Below, one piece after another: positions 42,214 through 64,000 of a DNA stretch of 64,000 nucleotides. The notes beneath the pieces were generated by a model that saw only the letters and a list, made by a program, of their open reading frames with translations, ran no database searches and was not told the origin of the DNA. The DNA lies in the NCBI RefSeq assembly GCF_910592395.1, contig NC_088326.1, forward strand, positions 2,485,001 through 2,549,000. The letters are read 5' to 3'. Source of the DNA: Lineus longissimus (taxonomy: Eukaryota > Nemertea > Pilidiophora > Heteronemertea > Lineidae). Position 1 is the stretch's first letter, and each line of letters begins with the position of its first letter. A program made the position numbers and the translations under genes.

Positions 42214-44960
42214 TGCAAGTAAGAATACATATTAGTGTCGGTGCGTCAAAGGCCTGTCTCTCTCTTCAGAAAAGAACTTTGTGAGTTGTGAGAACAATCA
42301 TCGACAACGACAACAACAACATAACGGACATTTCCTGTTCGCAAAACTACCACATATAATGTGAAATTATCCGACGAATCGGCATCTTATTTCATGAAAC
42401 GTATATTATTACGATTCTATATGTCATAATGTTTCTTCAGGTACCTCAGATAAGGCAATTCATTGAGTGTAAGGGTGTAAAATTAACGGTTTTCTCGCCC
42501 AAAATTAGTCATCAACCGAAATCGGCCACCATTTTTGATGTCACGTGACCTTTATTTCACACTCTCCATGACAAAAAGATGCGTGCGGCGGTTTACCCTT
42601 TGCTATATACCGCGCCATTTCTTAAAAAATCTGACATTTTCCTGAAAAGACCGAATAGTTTCGACTCATTCCAAAGGTAAGATTGCCAAAATTTGGGGTT
42701 GCTTTTAATGCCAAACAAAATTTGGCTTTGTAGAGCAATTCTAAACTTTAATTTATCATTACAATGGGACAGTGGCGTTAAGAAAGCAAAATATGGTAGA
42801 ACTATATTTTGCACTGACGGTGTACTACTAGTGCAGAGTCTCATTTTTTATGTATTCATACAATCATAAGGCGGCGTACAGCAGGGTTAGAATTAGTTTT
42901 GCGACGATGGTGAGAGAGTGCGTTATAAAATTGACAACAAATATTCAGGATTCTGTCTTCAGGTATAAAACTCTTTTTTTCCGCTTTCTGTGTTTCGAAT
43001 TTTATGTGAATGGTCCTTATGTGAGTTAAATATGTGCATTTCCCTTTTAAGGTGTCAGCTTATATTTTGTTTGTATATTCAGTGAGAAAACAGTGCGAAG
43101 AAGAACGCTCAGCCTCAGTCCCAGCTGATTTTCTTTCTCTGATCACAGGCACTTGAAAATAAGAGTACACCCCCACTGACAACACAGTCACTTTATTACA
43201 AGTGCCTGTGCTCTGATGATGCATGCGTGACATCATTGCAATTTCATTTTGGGGGTAGGCCTAGTGTGTGTGTGTCACGGTGCCGAATATATAATAATAA
43301 TATGGCATTTGTCTTGCAAAAAAGACAAATCAGCTTGGCCTGGCTTGGGGGCCAAACAAATCAAATGCGCACACTCCGAACACTTCAGTCTTCAGAAGGC
43401 TTCTTGCTTCCACTGCACGTCTGACATCGTCATAGAGCCCAATGGCAAACAACAGGCACATGAATTTCAGCTCGGTGTATCTATCACTAGTCAGAAAAAG
43501 CCGTCCTTAAAAAAGGTTATAATGTCACATTGTACATGGGTTTAAATTTACAATCCCCGTTTGGTACTGACGTAGTTTGATCGCATTCAACTTTATATGA
43601 ATCAATTGAACAGTGGCGCTTTTTTAGTGAACCGATGACCTTTTTTTAGGCCATGAACGGGGATTGTAAACATGTTCCTGTACATCTAACAACAGTTACA
43701 ATATACATACATGATTGATGTTTGGATCAGGACAGAAACAACAACCATGCATGCCATGTGAAGGTCACCAGCTACAGTACCTGCCAACACTGCAGCAGCC
43801 AAGTTTTGAAGATGCTGATTGCAGTAAAGGTGACCTTCCCACCTGTTGAACACCCTAAAATACCCTTGTAACAAGCAACAATCATTTGAAGGTCAATATC
43901 ATACCTGTTAAAAAGCCAAGGAATGTATTGCTGTTGGTAGCTTTCGCAGCCGTTAGCCTGGTGCTCCCTGGTGCAGTTTTAAGCCACCCCAACGAGCTGC
44001 CAGTTGGAAGGGTTAAGGTTAGAGTTTTAAAGGTAAAGGAGCCTTAGGCATGTTAGGAGATCTTGTGGTTGTGGTTGGACCGGGTCTGAAACTAAAATAA
44101 GACAGGTTCACTGCACTTACTGTTCAAGCATAAGTGTCAATACCACATAATTATAAACACTGCACAGTTTCACAATTAGTTTGGCCTATACCCAAGTTCT
44201 GACATGAGTGACCTACCAATACCACCACAGGGATATTTTTTGCCAATCTGATGAGACTTAAGTGTTCTGACGTGTGTGGATACATTTAATGACAACAAGA
44301 TGATCATGAATTTGTTAGAGAACATGCTGTGCCTTTGTTGTGTGCGTGTAACTTGGCCAAGCTGTGAAGGAAATATTCGAGGCCGAGTGTGTCATGGTGA
44401 GTATGCTACATGTATCTTCCACCAGATATGTTCCTGCTCTTACTACGCAGAAGTACGCACCACCATGCATGGCTCTCGTATGACTATGACTATGAAATCC
44501 ATAAATTCATTAGTTAGGAAATGTCAAGCTTAGGCCACTTCCATGTATATTTAGTTCTCGTAATTAATTGCTGCATTGATTCTTTCAGAATGAAATGAAA
44601 TAAAATAACACTATATAATAGATCGGAGCTGGTACATGTACTAATTGCCATATCACTTGGATGCGTTCCACTGGTAGCAGATTTCAGGCATCCTTATGAC
44701 ATTGTATAAGGGCTATGGAGATATGTTACTTGATAATCTGAAAATATGGTGGCTTGCTGTGCTATTTGCAGAGTTTCATTAAAAAGTGAGCCTGATTAAA
44801 ATGGGGAAGTGTCAATTCAGATAAGAACCGTTCAAAATGCAAATCTAATGAGTTTGTAATCTTTCTCATTGCAGATGACGTATTTCCTAGTTGACGAGAT
44901 TCTAGTATTACGGGGTAGTAATTAGACAATTTAAGAAACTGGTTGCAAAGCGAAGATCGA
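42214..44960. other. intergenic region between divergent esterase-like and PHTF genes
   Basis: The two genes are divergently arranged, so promoters of both should lie here. One short inverted-repeat element is described at 43547. I could not place a TATA box or a 5'-UTR exon. Confidence 0.5.
43547..43670. mobile_element. MITE-like element with 15-bp perfect terminal inverted repeats
   Basis: TTTACAATCCCCGTT (43547-43561) and AACGGGGATTGTAAA (43656-43670) are exact reverse complements. The 124-bp element has no coding capacity. A partial second copy at 41581-41650 supports mobility. Confidence 0.7.
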
Positions 44961-55319
<10,359 letters not shown>

Positions 55320-57829
55320 GGTGGGGAATTGCAAGACGGGTGCCATGCAGGTCTATGCCCAGTGCCTGTTCCGTATTTGGACTTGGTCACTGACTCATGT
55401 TCTTCGGTTGGTGAAAGCTTTCAACCTCTGCCACAAGGGTGCTTCTGTGGCTATTTGTTAACGACTCTGGCCTAGGAGGGGGATGTTGCATATGCGGCAA
55501 AGGAAGAGTGAAAAAAAAAATTGAGAAAGAAGATTTATGAGTAGGACTTTCCTGAGTGATTGAGTAATTTCAAATGTGTCTAAAGGTGATTAATTTGTAC
55601 CTAATAGGTCAGTATCAAAATCTCACTTTCAAGGATTGTACCAGGCAGCCTCCTTTGGCCAGAATGGGTCACTATTGCCCCATTCTGGAATCTTGTTATT
55701 GACTTTCTGATTTGTATTTTAAATATATTTGTGTTCATTTTACCTCTTGATGTTAAACTTCTGGAGTAAATTATTTGTTGCATGAATTGCATTTGTGCAA
55801 AAAGATTATAATGTGCAATTCTTTGTTGAATGTGTCATTGGTTATTATAATGTAGTGCGAAGACTGAAAAAGGGGGCTCATTTCAAATTTTGATACAGAA
55901 CTTCCGGTCGTGTGCAACAGTTTTCAGTTTGCACTGCACAATACTGACTGATGTCATTTCAGATATCATGTTTGTTGTATTCTTAAATGTAATTTATTTG
56001 TAAATTATAAGAATCGGGTAGTTTGATGGTGTGACGTCTTCAGACGTGATCCCATTGATTGACTTACCTGTACAACAAATTATTTCTGTTATAAGGTCTG
56101 GGGAGGTCTCGCAGACAGGCAATTTGTAAAATCAGTCATGGCTAAGTTTGTTTTATCGCAGTGACCAATTCATGTCGTGGTCACCAGCAACTACCCATTA
56201 CCGAACAAACAAACAGCAATTTCAGGTTGCTGCAATAAAAGTCTTATGTCTGCGGGATGTGTAACGAAGGATCAAGCTAGAATGGAAATATTTGCGGCCT
56301 TTCTTCTTTATACAATCGTTTTTCGTTTTTTCTCGTGAGAAAACTTGCCAATCATTTGCTGTAATTTATGTGTTGTGCTATGCAGTTTATTGTAAAATGC
56401 ATCCGGTGTTCCTTGGATAGTGGTTTCAATGACGCCAGTTGAACCGCTCTGGTTGGCAGTGTTGAGTGTGGACAATGTATCAAATTGTTTGAAACTGGTT
56501 TGGGTGATGGTTTTGTGAATTATTACTGTTGACATTTTTTCTCCTTTTCAAGCTAGTGCTGAACTTGTGTCAATAAAATTTTAGCGCCCCTGTGTGACGG
56601 AAGTTGTAAGCCAACTTGCCTCCAATCAAGTATAGATTAATCTTCACCAGGTACTTGCTTCCCATCTATTTATCAATTCCTGCTCAAGTTTCTGTGTCAT
56701 CTGACCGTAGGAGGTAAAATCTCCACGATATTGTGCATGCCTGTAGCATTTTCAGGTAAGGTAGAATGGGGTATGTAGCCCCGGTTTATTTTGAGCCCCT
56801 GCGTTGTTGATGCATGGGGATATCAATCAATATCATCGGCAGAGGCTACATTTAAACCGGGGGTACCCCATTCTACCTTATACATCATCTGTCTTAACTT
56901 ATTCTCTTGTAACCTGCTTTGTATTCAAGTTATCTTTTTGCATGGAGGCCAATATGGCATTTTCTTCCCAGGCCTAGCCCACTACATGGGCGGTCTGTAA
57001 CAAGCCAGTCCAGTAGTGATTGTTGGACCACCCACTGGCAAATATTTTCGGTAAAGGCACACCCTCATGACAGCCTCTTGTGTTTGGCTGTATTTATTCA
57101 TTGTTTTGTTATAACTTACTTCTTGCATTATGTTGTATAACTTGTTGACATTGTGACTTCTGTACATTGTCTCAAAAAACGTAGAATTCTAAAAAAGGTT
57201 ATCCTCTTAGTAAACACATGTACTTAGCACACGTTGGCATGTGATCTGTCATGAAAATTTAGCTGTTTGGCTTATTTTGTAGTTTGTATTTTTTAACCTT
57301 TTGAGGGGACTTTTGCTTGTGACCCAGACACCTGATGTTGGTCTTATTTGATCAGAATTGTAGACAGCGAGCTCCCAAAGAACTTTTGACTTGACATCTA
57401 TCAGACTGTAGTGGAACAAGGGCAAAAAGTACCTGTACGCATTTGACAAGTATGTGATTGGATCTGTAACGCGTAGATGTATGTGTTTAGTTGTGTAAGA
57501 GTTAAAACAATGCAACAACTAGATTATAGTGTTAGTTGACTTCGTCGGTTGACTCAGATACACAGAGCTTTAAATTGCCAAGATTTTCTTGAAAGGTTTA
57601 TAGTTAGGATCACACAAACATTCACAGTAACAAAAAATTCAACAAAAATATTAAGTGATTGTAGAGGAATATTTGTAGGTAGTTCGACCTGATATGATCG
57701 ACTCTTGTGTGATATCTTGTCCAGAGGGTTGAATATTTGTTTCTTGTGCGGAGAGAATGAATAAAATGTATGGATTTACAAAAGTAAGGAGTCTGTCTTT
57801 GTATATACCTGAATGTTTAAATACCTTAA
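55320..57829. other. 3' flank of PHTF
   Basis: Probable 3' UTR and spacer. AATAAA signals occur near 56235, 56570 and 57760; which is used cannot be told. It contains the hairpin element at 56757-56880. Confidence 0.55.
56757..56880. mobile_element. hairpin MITE-like element with 28- to 32-bp inverted ends
   Basis: The left end TAAGGTAGAATGGGGTATGT, then AGCCCCGGTTTA, pairs with the right end TAAACCGGGGGTACCCCATT, then CTACCTTA, apart from a few bases. The element is 124 bp with a short unrelated middle. The outermost bases TAAG/CTTA suggest a TA-type target. Confidence 0.75.
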
Positions 57830-60060
57830 TTTGGAGAGGAAGAGATGGGCCCAAGCACCCTACTTGGCACCTCAAGGAGCCTACTTGAAGCACCTCATTT
57901 ATCTGGGACAACATCAGGAACCTCTGTCTCTGATAGAGCTTTTATCTCACTTTGCTCTTGAAGACAGGCCTGTCTCTGGTAGAGCTTTTATCTCACTGTG
58001 GTCTTGAAGACGGGCCCGAGCTCAAGAAGTAGTTCATGTACCCAAGACACCATCAAGGCCATTCCACCTCTGGTAGACTTTCTGTCTCGCAATGCTCTTG
58101 AAGACAGGCCCAAGCAACCTACTTGGCATCTCAAGGAGCTTACTTTAGTACCTCATGTACCTGGGATAACATCAGGACCCTCTGTCTGCGGTAGTCCTTC
58201 CTTGCAGATGAGCCAAAGCAACCTTCATGGCATCTCAATGAGCCTTCTCGAAGTACCTCATGTACCTGGCACAACACCAGGACCCTCCATCTCCAGTGGA
58301 GCCTCTACCTTACTGTGCTCTTGAAGACAGGCCAAAGCAACCTCCTTGTCATCTCAAGTAGCCAACTTGAAGGAGCTCATGAACCCGAGACAACATCAGG
58401 ACCCTTCAGCCCCTGTTAGAGCTTCTATCTCACTGTGGTCTTGAGGACGAGCCCAAGCAACCTACTGAGCAACTCCAGTAGCCTACAATGTGTTATATAT
58501 TAGTATGCACCCCGTGTTTTCCATCGAGGCGGCCCCCATAGATGCGCCCCCGTAGACGAGGCAAGAGGTGAAGGTCACGGTAGAGCGCGCATACACTAAC
58601 GATACAACGCAGTGCGTATTGTTATGTATGCGATTCCTTCCTCCTGAGGCGACCCGCATGCTCTACCGTGACCTTCACCTCTTGCCTTATCTACGGGGCG
58701 CGTTATGGGGGCCGCCTCGATGGAAAACACGGGGTGCATGTATCTTACTCTGCTCTTAAAACCGAGGAGGTTGCTTTGGCCTGTCTTCAAGAGCACAGTG
58801 AGATAGAGGCTCCACTGGAGATGGAGGGTCCTGATATTGTGCCAGGTACATGAGGTACTTCAAGAAGGCTCCTTTAGTTGGCAAGTCAGTTGCTTGGGCC
58901 TGCCTTCAAGGCTCAGAGCATGGTGAGAAAGAAGCTCTACCAGAGGATGAATGGCCTTGACGAGGTCTCGGGTACATGATCTACTTCAACTAGACTCCTT
59001 GAGATGCCAGGTCAGATATCTGGGCCCGTTTCAAGAGCAGAGTATGATAGAAGCTCTACAAGACTCAAGCAGGAAGGGTCCTGACGTTCATGTCTGCAGC
59101 TATCTGCTATGGCTTTCCTTATTGTGTTAAAGTCCATTTCATGTAGGCTACTCGAGTTGCTCAGTAGGTTGCTTGGGCCTATCCTCAAGACCGCAGTGAG
59201 ATAGAAGCTCTACCAGCAGCTGAAGGGTCCTGATGTTGTCTCGGGTTCATGAGCTCCTTCAAGTAGGTTACTTGAGTTGCCAAGTGGGTTGCTTCGGCCG
59301 GCTTGCCCTCAAGAGTTCGAGCAGAGTGAGATAGAAGCTCTACCAGAGGCAGCGGGCCCTGATGTTCACCCAGGTACATGAGCTACTACAAGAAGGCTAC
59401 TTGAGATGCCAAGTAGGTTGCTTTGGACTGTCTTCAAGAGTACAGGGCGATAGAAGCTCTACCAGAGACAGGGGGTTCTGATGATGTCCAAGGTAAAACA
59501 GCTACTTCAAGTAGGCTCCTTGAGATGCCGAATAGGGTGCTTGGGCATGTCTTCAAGCGCAGTCGTTGGCGAGATCGAAGCTCTACCAGAGGCAGAGGTC
59601 TCTGATGTTTACCCAGGTACATGAGGTACTTCGAGTAGGCTGCTTGGGTCTGTCATCTCAAGAAGCCTACTTGAAGGAGCTCATGTACCCGAGACAACAT
59701 CAGGACCCTTCAGCTGCTGGTAGACCATCTACTGTGCTCTTGAAGACAGGCCAAAGCAACCTCCTTGGCGTCTCAAGTAGCCTACTTGAAGGAGACTTTA
59801 AAACAATCAGGAGAGCCATAGCTGCACACATGAAGATCAGAACCCTTCCTTGCTCGAGTCTGGTTGAGCTTCTATCTTACTCTGCTCTTCAAAACGAGCC
59901 CAAGCACCCTACCTGGCATCTCAAGGAGCCTTCTTGAAATACCTCATGTACATCAGGATCCTCTGTCTCTGGTAGAGCTTATGTCTCACTGTGCTCTTGA
60001 AGACAGGCCCCTACTTGTTGCAGGTATCTCAAATAGCGTTCTTGAGGCAACATCAGGGCC
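57830..60060. repeat. satellite-like field of 100- to 140-bp units in changing orientation
   Basis: Plus-oriented units at 57830-58490 carry GCTCTTGAAGACAGGCCCAA, GCAACCTACTTGGCATCTCA, GTACCTCATGTACCTGG and ACATCAGGACCCT. From 58765 to 59640 the same text runs in reverse (CTTGGGCCTGTCTTCAAGAG, AGGGTCCTGATGTTG). At about 59650-60060 it is plus-oriented again. About 18 units are recognisable, well diverged from each other. Specific unit pairs match across the turn, for example 58225-58345 with 58765-58870 and 58380-58480 with 59150-59260. No gene is seen inside. Confidence 0.9.
58505..58739. repeat. long hairpin at the orientation switch
   Basis: The left arm 58505-58586 (ATGCACCCCGTGTTTTCCAT, then CGAGGCGGCCCCC) pairs with the right arm 58660-58739. 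A second inner stem pairs GCATACACTAACGATAC (58589-58605) with GTATTGTTATGTATGC (58616-58631). About 28 bases on the right side are unpaired. Unlike the surrounding units it contains no AAGACAGGCC text, so it may be an inserted foldback element. Confidence 0.82.
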
Positions 60061-60063
60061 CGG

Positions 60064-61056
60064 TTGTTGCCTTGTTGGTTTGGTGGCCGACAAGTTTTAG
60101 TCACCGCAACTAAACTAAGGGTTCCGTTAAGATGAGTTGGAACCCCATGGCAGAGTAAATGGGATTCTGCTAACTTAACTCAGCAGAGGCAATGGGTTGA
60201 TAAACATGGAAAGTATGCAAAAAAGTCATATTTTTGATAAAAAGTTTATTGGATTCTTTTAACATGTTTAATGGCAGTAGAAACGCACAAATTCAGTCAG
60301 TACAAATGCCTCAAACACATTTCAGAAACCCCTTTATATGCAGAACTCTGGGTATCACAAGGATATTCCAGGTCCCAGGAATCTGGTTATCCTGAGTGGA
60401 GCTCTGTGTACTGGACAAGTGATCAGGAGACACCACTTAGGATTATGAGATGCACTGGATGCTGGACCCCTTTACCATGAAATTATCCCTCAGAATGTAC
60501 AACAAACATATCATCGTCTGACAAGCGGGGCTCTAGGAGAGCCAACTCTGTTAGCGAAAATGGACTGAATGTCAATAATGCAGCTCAAAAATTCAGAGGG
60601 CAGAAGAAGGGAGGCTGGTCCTGGCATGCTCATACATGGGCCTTATGTCACTCCAAGCTTCAGATGACAATAGACCTGCCGGAATATTTTCCCAAACAAG
60701 TTTTAGACTTTAGAGGTGTGTAAGGCACTCTTCACACTGCTATATTCGACCACACACAAACTAGGTGGATCTATTGGTACCAGAAATGTATGCCACATTC
60801 TTGTACGGACAATTGATTCAGCATTGATTTGCTACAGCCAGTCACACAATACCTGAACTCTGTCCTTGAAGCTGCTGCCACCTGCCACGGAACAAATTTT
60901 ACAGTCAAAATTTACACCTCGAGGGGTGCCAGCAGCGAGGTTTGGAAACCAATGCTGTATAACACAGCGCCATTGCCTCAACACCGCAGCCACTTGGAAC
61001 ATGATTTGCTGCATCCATGACCGTTCATCAATTGTCTATTTCTTATAGAATCATCG
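60064..61056. other. spacer before the SNRNP40 3' end
   Basis: Probable SNRNP40 3' UTR and intergenic DNA. On the minus strand an AATAAA occurs at about 60249-60244. No other coding sequence is recognised. Confidence 0.5.
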
Positions 61057-63863
61057 TTATTCAATCTCGCCCAAGAAGATTTGTTTATCACTGGAGCATG
61101 ACAACACAATAGGCTCCTTCGGATGGAAGCTGACCTCGTTCACCGACCCTGCGTGTCCCGGCAGTTTGTAGAGAATGCGTCTCGTTGTCGTATCCCAGAT
61201 GTAAACAAACCGATCGCCTGATCCCGCTGTGATTTTACTGCCGTCTGGTGACCACGTACATTTCAATAAATTCTGAAACGAACAAGAATAGAAGTCAAGA
61301 AGAATGCAAAATATTCTGATGAGCATAAGCTACGACTCATCACAGTCACCCAATGGACTGTAAATTCAGAAATGAGAGGTACTGCCGTGATTTGTCAAAT
61401 CAAACCTGTCGCCCAGAGTTGCGATTTCATTCTTACAGCCAGTAGGATAGTGGAAAGTTGCCCCACCCACCATGCCCACCTCTCAAAACACAAAGAAACC
61501 TTACTTTTTCAAATGTATGCTGATTTCCCTGGATGATTTTGACACATCGCTCCTGAGGGGCGAATGGACGTATGTCCCATATCCGCACTGTGTTGTCCAT
61601 GGCTGTTGAGAGGAGATATGACCCATCGGGACTGACTGCCATGCCGGTCACGGTATCAACATGGCCTTGCATTTTGTAGAGGAGACTATTTTTTCTGAGA
61701 TCCCACACCTGAAAACATCAAAATAAAGATGGTGATGATATCTTTCCCCATGAAGAATCAGGGGCTTCATTAGTGGGCAACGTTTTTATAATGTTGGTGA
61801 TGGAGTGTATCATAGAGTTTGATGGCAGGCTGTCACAAACATAATCAGGCCTGATTGGTCATTCAAGACTAGCGGGTCAATGCTAATTTGCAAATGAATA
61901 ATGTAAATGTTACCTTTATGAAATTATCGATACCTCCTGATATGATTTGTTCTGCTGTGTCGTTGAATGTGACAGATGTGACCTGGTAGACATTCTGGAA
62001 AGTCTGTTGACAACCACGTTTTCTTGAATCCCATAACTGCAACAGAAACCATTGATTAGAACCTATACTCAATGACATTGGGCAAGTGATTTAACCGGTA
62101 TTTAGATTAACTTCAATGAGACATAAAACAATGATTTATTTATATTTATTTATTTATATGCCAGGGAAAGCCAAACCTTACAATGGGCTTCTTGCCAAAG
62201 ACTATATCAACAAGTAGTAACCAACCCACCACACTCTTACAACAGAAAATATAGAGCTTTGCAATTGGCACAGTGATATATAGGTTTTAACATCATCTGT
62301 ACATGAAGGCTTGCTGTTTATTTAGACTCAGCTAAAACTAGTAAAAGAACTAATTCACTCACTCTGATTGTTCCGTCATCGCTGGCACTACACACTAACT
62401 GAGGCCCACGTCTTGCTACCCCAACCGAATTGACGAATGTCCCATGACCCTTGAATCGTTTGATGCGCTCGCCTGAATGCATGTCCCACATTCCTACTGT
62501 CTTGTCTGTTGAGGCAGTGTAAAGCGTCCTGGAAATGAACACTGTTTTATTTAGTTTATCCGATAATAGACAATGAAGAAGCCGGAGCAAGAGTGACCAG
62601 AAAAACCAACAAATGAAGAATTTCATTTTTGTGTTGGGAGTGATACATCTTCTGTGTTTTGAATTTTTGAGATGCGCACTGGAGAGTCCAGGTTAGTCCA
62701 TTGTCACTAACAAGATCTGCTATCCGAGAGATTTATGCCACATTGTGCCTCAGAGCTTTGTGGCCATTCCTCTGTATTCTTCATTAAGCTATCACCCCCG
62801 ATGCCAAAGCAAGAGTAATTTCTGATAGCTGAAATACTTACGTCCCGTCAGTTGAGAATTGGAGCTCCATTATGGCACCAGTGTGACCTTTGAGCACGGC
62901 AAAGTTTTCACAGTCGCCGTATGTATTCCACAAATCTGAAACATGAATAAGAATATAAAATGACAGTCAGGCAAGGAGTCCTTTGGCGCCAGAGTACAGT
63001 ACCTGAGGTCCTCAGGACCTCTGAACCCTTTTCAAAACAATAAAGATGACTGACAAATGATGTTCGATTGAGTATCGATTACACTATTTACAGACATTTT
63101 GAAGTTTTAGAGCAAAGTCGATGGACCGAGATTTCAACTGACAAGGTCGTTTTAAAGTTTAAACCAGAAGCAGGATCCACTCTATGACTCAACTGGAACA
63201 TTCCTGACCCTAAAAATACGACCTGTGGGAGTATCGTTTTCAGGTTCCACAAGTCGTGCTTTCACTAGTTTCAGGGTCATGAATGTTCCAGTTCATGAAT
63301 GTTCCAGTTCATGACCCCCTTATCTGCTTACGTAACAGCCTATCGTATCCGCCTGAGACAAGGTATGTTCCATCCGGTGAGAACTTTGCAGAGTAGATTT
63401 CACCTTCGTGGCCTGTGAGGAGCATGATGGGTGCCTGGAGGTTAGATGTCCTACCGGGGCTCTGAAATAAGAATGAGAAATCAAAAAGAGATGATTGACG
63501 ATGCTGTTGAGGTTAACGGTATAATCATTCAAACGCCAAAATGTTTATTTCTTCAACCTCTAACACCTTCAGCAGATGCCATATCCTTCAGGATATAATC
63601 CAAAAGGTAAGATAAGATATAGATTAGATAAAAAAGGATTTTGTACACTTCTTCGGCGATAGATCTCCGTCTCCGTAGATGCAGAGATGTACAAATATGT
63701 ACAGTACATACATGCATGCATTCAGCAGTGTATTTTACTATAAAAGAGCTAAACATACCGCAGCAATTACAGCACCATTATTCTCGGAGTAAATGCCCAA
63801 TTCATTTCTTGGTCGTTTCGCCGGCACCAGAGCACCTTGCATTGCCTTTCGTTTTGCCTCCAT
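61057..63863 (-). CDS. SNRNP40: U5 snRNP 40-kDa protein, WD40 repeats
   Basis: Seven exons in phase give 345 residues: 63863-63759, 63461-63332, 62935-62842, 62528-62363, 62036-61914, 61708-61505 and 61272-61057. The protein is a seven-bladed WD40 propeller of the U5 snRNP, part of the spliceosome in the nucleus. After a basic N-terminus (LVPAKRPRNEL) come APIMLLTGHEGEIYSAKFSP, WNTYGDC, ASTDKTVGMWD, ARRGPQLVCSASDDGTIR, FNDTAEQIISGGIDN, AMDNTVRIWDIRPFAP, WSPDGSKITAGSGDRFVYIW and RRILYKLPGHAGSVNEVSFHP. It ends LGEIE. These blocks match SNRNP40 closely, and the family length is about 350-360. The gene converges on PHTF. Reading the 63320-63532 frame as a protein is wrong; the true frame there is shifted. 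Confidence 0.96.
63191..63293. repeat. short inverted-repeat element in an SNRNP40 intron
   Basis: AACTGGAACATTCCTGACCC (63191-63210) pairs with GGGTCATGAATGTTCCAGTT (63274-63293), with one mismatch. An inner pair CGACCTGTGG / CCACAAGTCG extends the stem. The right end is followed by a second copy of CATGAATGTTCCAGTT. Confidence 0.7.
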
Positions 63864-64000
63864 AACTATACTTTAAGTAGTTTCTGAGAAAACGGGGAGT
63901 TTGTCGAGTAAATTTTGGACAAAAAACCGGCGGAAGTAGGTAGTTGTTATTGTTTCAAATATATCTGATCAATTCCATACAAACCGCAGTCGCATCAAGT
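63864..64000. other. 5' flank of SNRNP40
   Basis: The 137 bases to the window edge should hold the SNRNP40 5' UTR and core promoter. No motif could be assigned with confidence. Confidence 0.4.

Noticed and set aside
57830-60060. CRISPR-like or protein-coding repeat array
   Set aside because: The units are 100-140 bp, diverged and in both orientations without constant spacers. No unit frame stays open over several units. The genome is eukaryotic.

Overview
This window is animal nuclear DNA: genes are split by GT-AG introns, most sequence is non-coding, and repeats are abundant. A CR1/L2-type LINE tail, a tRNA-derived SINE and a (GAC)n element ending in GTGAGCTAAAAA suggest a marine invertebrate, possibly a lophotrochozoan. 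The clade is inference only. I found no bacterial features, CRISPR array or complete RNA gene.

Six genes can be assembled from exons whose splice phases agree. (1) TSEN2, the catalytic subunit of tRNA-splicing endonuclease, runs on the minus strand from 25593 to beyond the left edge, with a 20-kb second intron. (2) Inside that intron, on the plus strand, lies a three-exon gene (10161-23157) for a small secreted cysteine-rich protein that I do not recognise. (3) An orphan plus-strand gene (32918-34406) encodes a 228-residue protein with a charged N-terminus and a WW-like C-terminal motif. (4) A minus-strand gene (42138-37181) encodes a 668-residue membrane-anchored cholinesterase-like protein whose catalytic serine is replaced. 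(5) PHTF (44961-55319, plus strand) has fifteen exons and 1000 residues. (6) SNRNP40, the U5 snRNP 40-kDa WD-repeat protein (63863-61057, minus strand), converges on PHTF.

A young Ty3/gypsy-type LTR retrotransposon (25643-30575) sits just upstream of the TSEN2 coding start. Its 134-bp LTRs differ at one base, it has a 5-bp target duplication, and it carries one open gag-pol frame. A splice acceptor lies one base before the TSEN2 start codon, so the element is probably in a 5'-UTR intron.

The rest is repeat-rich. There is a 1.38-kb A/T-rich minisatellite of about 31-bp units (17840-19215). A satellite field between PHTF and SNRNP40 (57830-60060) switches orientation and has a long hairpin near its middle. 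Several short inverted-repeat elements resemble MITEs. A dispersed repeat occurs four times in both orientations, and many introns contain small tandem duplications.

Two of the genes act in RNA processing: TSEN2 removes tRNA introns and SNRNP40 is a spliceosome component. The other genes show no evident shared pathway.
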